Assembly: GCA_003520365.1 (NCBI GenBank)
Contig: DOUW01000017.1
Location: 351-9,098, forward strand
Source of the DNA: Massilia sp.
GTDB lineage: Bacteria > Pseudomonadota > Gammaproteobacteria > Burkholderiales > Burkholderiaceae_D
Direction of reading: 5' to 3'
Length of the DNA stretch: 8,748 nt
In this document: in pieces, positions 1 to 5,551 of the stretch
Numbering within the stretch: the first letter of the stretch is position 1
Layout of the letters: every line of letters starts with the position of its first letter
The notes under the pieces: model-generated
What the model saw: only the letters and a program-made list of their open reading frames with translations
Databases searched by the model: none
Told to the model about the DNA's origin: nothing
Translations under genes and position numbers: made by a program

Positions 1-1260
<1,260 letters not shown>

Positions 1261-1289
1261 GGCATACCTTATAAAAAGCGTGTAAACGA

Positions 1290-1317
1290 TGTTGGGCGCA
1301 CACGGTGAAAACTCAAG
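1290..1317 (-). promoter_or_regulatory. Candidate heat-shock (sigma-32-like) promoter for lon
   Basis: On the minus strand CTTGAG (1317-1312) is followed after 14 nt by GCCCAACA (1297-1290). The E. coli sigma-32 consensus is CTTGAA, 13-15 nt, then CCCCATnT. The -35 therefore matches 5 of 6, the spacing is right, and the -10 keeps CCC and one A. The element sits 30 bp before the lon start codon and downstream of the clpX terminator, where a lon promoter is expected. lon is a classic heat-shock gene in related bacteria. The -10 match is only partial, so this is a candidate. Confidence 0.4.
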
Positions 1318-1399
1318 ACCGGTCAACGCATATTTCTTCGAATTAAAAAGGCTTTCGCGAAATGCAAGCTGGCCGTTCCAATAAAATCCCAGTCTGAAA

Positions 1400-1440
1400 T
1401 AAAAAAAGCCACCACGCGACCGTGGTCGCGAGTGGCTTTT
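1400..1440 (-). terminator. Intrinsic terminator after clpX
   Basis: Read on the minus strand, a GC-rich hairpin has an outer stem GCCAC/GTGGC and an inner stem CGCGAC/GTCGCG around a CACG loop, with a small internal bulge between them (stem 1436-1408). It is followed by seven T residues (1407-1401) and then ATTT. On the plus strand the stem is followed by only TTTT, so it would work mainly on clpX transcripts. It separates clpX from lon. Confidence 0.85.
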
Positions 1441-1448
1441 CGATTGAA

Positions 1449-1493
1449 GCCCGATGCTTTTATTGAGGTAAATTGTACCGCCAAGCATCGGGC
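1449..1493. repeat. 11-bp inverted repeat in the clpX 3' region
   Basis: GCCCGATGCTT at 1449-1459 is a perfect inverse of AAGCATCGGGC at 1483-1493, with 23 nt between. No T-run follows the stem closely on the minus strand, so it is not a terminator by itself. It stands directly upstream of the clpX terminator and could be a 3'-UTR stabilising hairpin. The arms also flank a promoter-like -10 hexamer. Confidence 0.7.
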
Positions 1494-1499
1494 GCACAA
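1472..1499 (-). promoter_or_regulatory. Weak sigma-70-like promoter candidate between clpX and lon
   Basis: On the minus strand TTGTGC (1499-1494) and TACAAT (1477-1472) are separated by 16 nt. The -10 matches TATAAT at 5 of 6 and the -35 keeps TTG. It points at the terminator at 1440-1400, not through it, so it would give a transcript of about 65 nt unless read-through into lon occurs. It may be a chance match. Confidence 0.25.
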
Positions 1500-1528
1500 G
1501 CGCTTTTGTGGTTTCCGCGCGGAATTTT

Positions 1529-2797
1529 TTAGTTTTCGCCCGAAGCCTTTGCGCTTTCGCTGTAAATCAGCAGTGGTTTTGCACCGTTCGTGATCGTATT
1601 TTCATCGATCACGACCTTCACGACGTTCTGCTGGCTTGGCAGTTCGTACATGACGTCGAGCAGCGCGTGCTCCAGGATGGAACGCAGGCCGCGTGCGCCG
1701 GTCTTGCGCGCCAGCGCCTTCTTGGCGATCGCGTGCAGGGCCGCCGGGCGGATTTCCAGTTCGGCGCCTTCCATTTCCAGCAGTTTCGAGTACTGCTTGA
1801 TGAGCGCGTTCTTCGGCTCGATCAGGATCTGGATCAGCGCTTCTTCCGTCAATTCGTTCAGGGTAGCTACGACAGGCAGACGGCCGACAAGTTCCGGAAT
1901 CAGGCCGAACTTGATCAGGTCTTCCGGCTCGGCTTCCATCATGATCTCGCTGTTCGAGCGCTGCGACTGGCTCTTGACGCTGGCCGCGAAACCGATGCCC
2001 GACTTTTCCGAACGGTTCTGCACGATCTTGGCCAGGCCGTCGAAGGCGCCGCCGCAGATGAACATGATGTTGGTCGTGTCGATCTGGACGAAGTCCTGGT
2101 TCGGATGCTTGCGCCCGCCCTGCGGCGGCACCGAGGCCATGGTGCCCTCGATCAGCTTCAGCAGGGCCTGCTGCACGCCTTCGCCCGAGACGTCGCGGGT
2201 GATCGACGGATTGTCGGACTTGCGCGAGATCTTGTCGATTTCGTCGATGTAGACGATGCCGCGCTGGGCCTTCTCGACTTCGTAGTTGCAGCTTTGCAGC
2301 AGCTTCTGGATGATGTTCTCGACGTCTTCACCCACGTAGCCGGCTTCGGTCAGCGTGGTGGCATCGGCGATCACGAACGGCACGTTCAGCATGCGCGCCA
2401 GCGTCTGCGCCAGCAGCGTCTTGCCGGAACCGGTCGGGCCGACGAGCAGGATGTTGCTCTTGGCCAGTTCGACGTCGTCCTTCTTGCCGAGGTGCTTCAG
2501 ACGTTTGTAATGGTTGTAAACAGCGACAGACAGGATGCGCTTCGCTGTTTGCTGGCCGATCACGTACTGATCGAGCAGTTCGGCGATCTCGTGCGGTGTC
2601 GGCAGGTCGGACTTGGCGCCCGCCACCGATTCGACGTTCGAGGTCTCGTCGCGGATGATGTCATTGCACAGGTCGATGCACTCGTCGCAGATGAAGACCG
2701 AAGGTCCTGCGATGAGTTTCTTCACCTCGTGCTGACTCTTGCCGCAAAACGAGCAGTACAGAAGCTTTTCGCCGCTGGAGGATTTTTTGTCAGACAT
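1529..2797 (-). CDS. clpX: ClpX, ATP-dependent unfoldase subunit of the ClpXP protease
   Basis: ClpX is a hexameric cytoplasmic AAA+ unfoldase that recognises tagged proteins (for example ssrA-tagged), unfolds them and threads them into ClpP. The 422-residue product is full length. The N-terminal zinc-binding domain has Cys15, Cys18, Cys37 and Cys40. Walker A is GPTGSGKT at 120-127, the pore-1 loop GYVGED at 153-158, Walker B IDE at 184-186, the RKH loop at 229-231, the ClpP-docking IGF loop at 268-270, and the sensor-2 stretch GARGLRS lies near 370. All diagnostic residues are present. The start ATG at 2797-2795 gives the standard family N-terminus, although the upstream bases (CTGCCCCC) show no Shine-Dalgarno sequence. 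The gene lies 149 bp after clpP, with a terminator-like hairpin between, so it may be expressed both by read-through from clpP and from its own promoter. Confidence 0.98.
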   Translation of the reverse strand: MSDKKSSSGEKLLYCSFCGKSQHEVKKLIAGPSVFICDECIDLCNDIIRDETSNVESVAGAKSDLPTPHEIAELLDQYVIGQQTAKRILSVAVYNHYKRLKHLGKKDDVELAKSNILLVGPTGSGKTLLAQTLARMLNVPFVIADATTLTEAGYVGEDVENIIQKLLQSCNYEVEKAQRGIVYIDEIDKISRKSDNPSITRDVSGEGVQQALLKLIEGTMASVPPQGGRKHPNQDFVQIDTTNIMFICGGAFDGLAKIVQNRSEKSGIGFAASVKSQSQRSNSEIMMEAEPEDLIKFGLIPELVGRLPVVATLNELTEEALIQILIEPKNALIKQYSKLLEMEGAELEIRPAALHAIAKKALARKTGARGLRSILEHALLDVMYELPSQQNVVKVVIDENTITNGAKPLLIYSESAKASGEN

Positions 2798-2883
2798 GGG
2801 GGCAGGTATTTAGTAATTTGCTATGAGAATAACGATTACGGGGCACGCAACACGACCGCGCACACCGCCATGCTACCCGAAAT

Positions 2884-2922
2884 AAAAAACAAACGCCCGA
2901 ACGTGTTTGCGCCCGGGCGTTT
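2884..2922 (-). terminator. Terminator-like hairpin between clpP and clpX
   Basis: On the minus strand AAACGCCCG (2922-2914) pairs perfectly with CGGGCGTTT (2899-2891) across a 14-nt loop. It is followed by G and six T residues (2889-2884). It begins 24 bp after the clpP stop codon. A complete block would separate clpP from clpX, so partial termination that sets the ClpP:ClpX ratio is a reasonable inference. Confidence 0.75.
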
Positions 2923-2946
2923 TTCAGCAACACCTTGTGGGATGCC

Positions 2947-3564
2947 TCAAGCGCGGTTGGTCAAGACCTTGTCGATCATGCCGTATTCCAGCGCCTCCTC
3001 GGCCGACATGAAGCGGTCGCGGTCGGTATCCTTGTGGATCTGCTCGATGCTCTGGCCGGTGTTCTCGGCCATGATGCGCGCCAGGCGCTCGCGCAGGTAC
3101 AGGATTTCCTTGGCCTGGATCTCGATGTCCGAGGCCATGCCCTGCGAACCGCCGGACGGCTGGTGAATCATCACGCGCGAGTTCGGCAGCGAGAAACGCT
3201 TGCCCTTCGCGCCGGCCGCCAGCAGGAAGGCGCCCATCGACGCCGCCAGGCCGGTGCACAGGGTGGAGACGTCCGGCTTGATGAAGTTCATCGTGTCGAA
3301 GATCGCCAGGCCTGCCGAGACCGAGCCGCCCGGCGAGTTGATGTACAGCGAGATGTCCTTGTCTGGATTCTCGCTTTCCAGGAACAGCAGCTGGGCAACG
3401 ATCAGGTTGGCCATCTGGTCGTTGACAGGACCGACGAGGAAAATCACGCGCTCCTTGAGCAGGCGCGAGTAGATGTCATACGCGCGCTCGCCGCGGCCGC
3501 TTTGCTCAACTACCATCGGCACGAGGCCGAGTGCTTGGGTGTCCAATGCCGGATTACGGTTCAT
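2947..3564 (-). CDS. clpP: ClpP, proteolytic subunit of the ClpXP/ClpAP protease
   Basis: ClpP is a serine peptidase that assembles into a double heptameric barrel and cleaves polypeptides delivered by ClpX or ClpA. The 205-residue product carries the full catalytic triad: Ser109 in [11 protein letters not shown], His134 in VMIHQPSGG and Asp183 in DTDRDRFM. The oxyanion-region motif INSPGGSV is at 75-82. The N-terminus ([21 protein letters not shown]) includes a short stretch before LVPMVVEQ that is often a processed propeptide in this family. The start ATG at 3564-3562 is preceded by AAGGA about 12 nt upstream and by GAGACAGG, a loose ribosome binding site. tig ends 80 bp upstream in the same direction, and clpX follows. 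The order tig-clpP-clpX-lon is a widespread arrangement in proteobacteria. Confidence 0.98.
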   Translation of the reverse strand: MNRNPALDTQALGLVPMVVEQSGRGERAYDIYSRLLKERVIFLVGPVNDQMANLIVAQLLFLESENPDKDISLYINSPGGSVSAGLAIFDTMNFIKPDVSTLCTGLAASMGAFLLAAGAKGKRFSLPNSRVMIHQPSGGSQGMASDIEIQAKEILYLRERLARIMAENTGQSIEQIHKDTDRDRFMSAEEALEYGMIDKVLTNRA

Positions 3565-3583
3565 ACCTGTCTCGTTTCCTTGT

Positions 3584-3652
3584 AAAAAAGGCTTAGATAA
3601 GGGCTTGCACGGGTAGGCTCGAAAGATCCAGCCTACCCAGTTCCTTAAGCCT
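3584..3652 (-). terminator. Bipartite hairpin with U-tract at the tig-clpP junction (terminator or attenuator)
   Basis: On the minus strand an inner perfect stem GGGTAGGCT (3638-3630) / AGCCTACCC (3619-3611) closes a 10-nt loop. An outer stem AGGCTTA (3652-3646) / TAAGCCT (3595-3589) encloses it and runs straight into a T-tract (3589-3584). The outer left arm contains the first two bases of the tig stop codon. An alternative pairing TAAGG/CCTTA uses the stop codon itself. Only 19 bp separate the T-tract from the clpP ATG, so clpP would depend on read-through or on a promoter within the structure. Termination efficiency is unknown. Confidence 0.55.
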
Positions 3653-4985
3653 GTGGGTTGCTACCCATCAATTCATCGAAAGCGATGGCCTTGGTGCCGA
3701 CCTTCGCCTTGCCAAGTACATAGTTGACGACGTTTTCTTCCAATACAAGGGCTTCCACTTCGCCCAGGCGGCGACGGTCGCTGTAGTAGTACTTCAGCAC
3801 TTCCTTCGGATCTTCGTAGCTCTGCGCGAAGTCTTCGATCTGGGCCTTGACCTGGTCCTGGGTGGCTTCCAGCTTGTTGTCGGCGACCAGCTTCGACAGG
3901 ATCAGGCCCAGGCGCACGCGGCGCTCGGCCTTTTCGGCGAACAGTTCCGGCGGGAACGGCAGGCTCTTCACGTCCATGCCGCGCTGGGCCATGTCCTGGC
4001 GGGTCTGCTCGGCCAGGCGCTCGGAGTCCTGCTCGATCATGACCTTCGGCACGTCCATCTCGGTGACCTTGACCAGGGCGTCCATCACGGCTTCCTTGTT
4101 GCGGGCCTTGATGCGGGCGTTGACTTCACGCTCCAGGTTGGTCTTGATGTCGGCGCGCATCTTTTCGATCGAACCGTCTTCGATGCCCAGCGACTTGGCG
4201 AACTCGGCATCGACTTCCGGCAGGTGCGCCCATTCCAGGTTCTTCAGGGTGATGGTGAACTCGGCGGTCTTGCCGGCCACGTCCTTGCCGTGGTAATCCT
4301 CGGGGAAGGCCAGCGGGAAGGTCTTGCTTTCGCCGACTTTCAGGCCGATGGTGGCGGCTTCGAATTCCGGCAGCATGCGGCCTTCGCCCAGCACGAACGC
4401 GTAGTCCTCGGCCTTGCCGCCGGCGAACTCGACGTCGTCGATCTTACCGACGAAGTCGACGGTCACGCGGTCGCCGTTGGCGGCAACGGCTTCGCCGCCG
4501 TCGCCGTGCTCGCCGGCTTCGCCCTTGGTGTGGTAGTGCACGCGCTGCTTGCGCAGGATGTCGATGGTCTTGTCGATCTCGGCGTCGGTGACTTCGGTCG
4601 AGACGGTTTCGATGTCAACGCCGGCCAGGTCGCCGATCACGACTTCCGGGAACACTTCGAAGGTGGCGTCGAAAGCCAGCATGCCTTCCGGTGCGTCCTG
4701 CTTCGGCTCGATTTTCGGGAAACCGGCAACGCGCAGCTGGTTCTCGTTGGCGGCGTCGTTGAAGGCGCGGCCGACGCGGTCGTTCAGCACGTCGGTCTCG
4801 ATCTGGTAGCCGTACTGGGCTGCGACCATTTTCAGCGGCACTTTGCCCGGACGGAAGCCAGGGGCCTTGGCGGTCTTGGCCTGCTTTTTCAGGCGTTTTT
4901 CAACTTCCGTACGGACGTCGCTCAGCGGAAAAGTGATCGTCAAGCGACGCTCGAGTTTACCCAGGGTTTCGACTGCAGTTGCCAT
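3645..4985 (-). CDS. tig: Trigger factor, ribosome-associated chaperone and peptidyl-prolyl isomerase
   Basis: Trigger factor binds the ribosomal exit tunnel through protein L23, shields nascent chains and catalyses proline isomerisation. The 446-residue product has the ribosome-docking signature GFRPGKVP at residues 43-50, at the same position as in E. coli. An FKBP-type isomerase domain spans about 150-245 ([19 protein letters not shown] through [19 protein letters not shown]), and a long helical C-terminal chaperone domain follows. It is slightly longer than the 432-residue E. coli protein. Part of the extra length is a Gly/Glu-rich insert ([17 protein letters not shown]) just before the isomerase core. 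The start ATG at 4985-4983 gives the normal N-terminus. The leader is A/T-rich, with only a weak GGA about 12 nt upstream. The tRNA-Leu 3' end is 31 bp upstream on the same strand, and clpP follows. Confidence 0.98.
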   Translation of the reverse strand: MATAVETLGKLERRLTITFPLSDVRTEVEKRLKKQAKTAKAPGFRPGKVPLKMVAAQYGYQIETDVLNDRVGRAFNDAANENQLRVAGFPKIEPKQDAPEGMLAFDATFEVFPEVVIGDLAGVDIETVSTEVTDAEIDKTIDILRKQRVHYHTKGEAGEHGDGGEAVAANGDRVTVDFVGKIDDVEFAGGKAEDYAFVLGEGRMLPEFEAATIGLKVGESKTFPLAFPEDYHGKDVAGKTAEFTITLKNLEWAHLPEVDAEFAKSLGIEDGSIEKMRADIKTNLEREVNARIKARNKEAVMDALVKVTEMDVPKVMIEQDSERLAEQTRQDMAQRGMDVKSLPFPPELFAEKAERRVRLGLILSKLVADNKLEATQDQVKAQIEDFAQSYEDPKEVLKYYYSDRRRLGEVEALVLEENVVNYVLGKAKVGTKAIAFDELMGSNPQA

Positions 4986-5016
4986 CGTAAAAATCGTCCA
5001 AAAAAATAATTATTCG

Positions 5017-5103
5017 TGGTGCGAGGAGGGGGACTCGAACCCCCACACCATTGCTGGCGTCAGGACCTAAACCTGGTGCGTCTACCAATTTCGCCATCCT
5101 CGC
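5017..5103 (-). tRNA. tRNA-Leu, anticodon UAG
   Basis: An 87-nt tRNA with a genome-encoded ACCA end. The acceptor stem GCGAGGA (5103-5097) pairs perfectly with TCCTCGC (5027-5021). The D-arm region reads GGCGAAATTGGTAGACGC. The anticodon loop TTTAGGT carries UAG, which reads CUN leucine codons. A long class-II variable arm (CGCCAGCAATGGTGT) is followed by the T-arm GGGGG-TTCGAGT-CCCCC. The first anticodon-stem pair (27-43) is C-A, and the other four pairs are canonical. It is closely similar to E. coli tRNA-Leu(UAG). It lies immediately upstream of tig on the same strand and may share a transcript with it. Confidence 0.97.
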
Positions 5104-5123
5104 TCAGGATTGCATATTGCCAC

Positions 5124-5160
5124 AAAAACAAAGGGCGCCCGACAGTGAAACCGGCCGCCC
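5124..5160 (-). terminator. Intrinsic terminator just upstream of tRNA-Leu
   Basis: On the minus strand GGGCGGCCGG (5160-5151) pairs with TCGGGCGCCC (5142-5133), with one G-G mismatch and one G-T wobble, around an 8-nt loop. It is followed by TTTGTTTTT (5132-5124). An ACAAA segment (5173-5169) upstream can extend the pairing with TTTGT. It would stop transcripts arriving from the efflux-gene side before the tRNA. On the plus strand no T-run follows. Confidence 0.7.
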
Positions 5161-5229
5161 TGCACTCCTTTGTCTAGGGGCTACAACTTCAACCCGGTAT
5201 TTTACTGGATTTTCTGACACGAGAGGAGT

Positions 5230-5289
5230 GAATTTTGTGGCAAGCCCGGGGCGTGGGCCGGTTTTTGCAGATTGCGGCGCACAAAATTC
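5230..5289. repeat. 10-bp inverted repeat with a 40-nt interior
   Basis: GAATTTTGTG at 5230-5239 and CACAAAATTC at 5280-5289 are perfect inverses. The GC-rich interior has a smaller GCCC/GGGC pairing possibility. No T-run follows on either strand, so it is not a simple terminator. It has no coding character that I trust. It could be the remains of a small mobile repeat or a structured leader; its function is unknown. Confidence 0.6.
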
Positions 5290-5324
5290 GGAATGGAGCC
5301 GCGCCTGCTTTGCCGTTGAAACCG

Positions 5325-5349
5325 CGTGGGTTCGAGAACCCACCCTACG
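5325..5349 (-). repeat. REP-type palindrome, unit A
   Basis: Read on the minus strand, the unit starts C-GTAG-G and continues as the hairpin GTGGGTT-CTCG-AACCCAC. The GTAG head followed by an imperfect palindrome is the hallmark of REP elements mobilised by RAYT (TnpA-REP) transposases. It is the outer left member of a four-unit cluster and matches unit D at 24 of 25 bases in opposite orientation. Confidence 0.8.
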
Positions 5350-5375
5350 GTGTTGGCTCTGATCTGGCGATGAGA

Positions 5376-5403
5376 CAGCGTGGACACAGGTGTCCACCCT
5401 ACA
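5376..5403 (-). repeat. REP-type palindrome, unit B
   Basis: Read on the minus strand, the unit starts T-GTAG-G and continues as the hairpin GTGGACA-CCTG-TGTCCAC, ending GCTG. It is a near copy of unit C in inverted orientation, 12 nt away, forming a head-to-head pair of the kind called a BIME or REPIN. Confidence 0.8.
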
Positions 5404-5415
5404 ACTGCGGAGTTT

Positions 5416-5443
5416 CGTAGGGTGGACTCCCGAGTCCACGCTG
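5416..5443 (+). repeat. REP-type palindrome, unit C
   Basis: On the plus strand, the unit starts C-GTAG-G and continues as the hairpin GTGGACT-CCCG-AGTCCAC, ending GCTG. It is inverted relative to unit B across 12 nt, so the two 28-bp units can also fold on each other into one long hairpin. Confidence 0.8.
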
Positions 5444-5486
5444 TATAGCGCTCACGCACGCCCGAACGCCCCCGATATCGTTTACC

Positions 5487-5511
5487 CGTAGGGTGGGTTC
5501 TCGAACCCACC
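5487..5511 (+). repeat. REP-type palindrome, unit D
   Basis: On the plus strand, the unit starts C-GTAG-G and continues as the hairpin GTGGGTT-CTCG-AACCCAC. It is the outer right mate of unit A. It directly abuts the terminator-like hairpin at the end of the efflux pump gene. Confidence 0.8.
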
Positions 5512-5543
5512 AAAAGGCGCGCCCCAACCATCGAAGCGCGCCC
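5512..5543 (-). terminator. Terminator-like hairpin after the efflux pump gene
   Basis: On the minus strand GGCGCGC (5542-5536) pairs with GCGCGCC (5522-5516) around a 13-nt loop, followed by only TTTT (5515-5512). It starts 9 bp after the pump stop codon. The short T-run makes it a weak intrinsic terminator candidate. The next stronger one is at 5160-5124. Confidence 0.5.
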
Positions 5544-5551
5544 TCTTCCGC

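Noticed and set aside
1508..3166. A 552-codon plus-strand open frame across clpX and part of clpP, with another of 220 codons inside it
   Set aside because: Both run opposite to clpX and clpP, whose motifs are complete. High-GC codon use leaves antisense frames open, and the translations are low-complexity and resemble no family I know.
4224..5009. A 261-codon plus-strand open frame opposite tig
   Set aside because: It is a shadow of tig, with no recognisable domain and no plausible neighbouring promoter or partner.
5104..5439. A short minus-strand open frame (111 codons) through the gene-free stretch, and similar plus-strand frames
   Set aside because: It spans the terminator, the inverted repeat and REP units A and B, so its apparent coding content is repeat sequence.
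5325..5511. The shared GGGTTCGAG core between REP units A/D and the tRNA-Leu T-arm, considered as a tRNA-derived repeat or attachment site
   Set aside because: The match is only about 9 nt within a palindrome. Units B and C lack it, and the units carry GTAG heads typical of REP elements, so convergence is more likely.
5325..5511. The repeat cluster considered as a CRISPR array
   Set aside because: There are only four units, in two orientations and two sequence types, with unequal spacers of 26, 12 and 43 nt and no cas genes. This is not a direct-repeat array.
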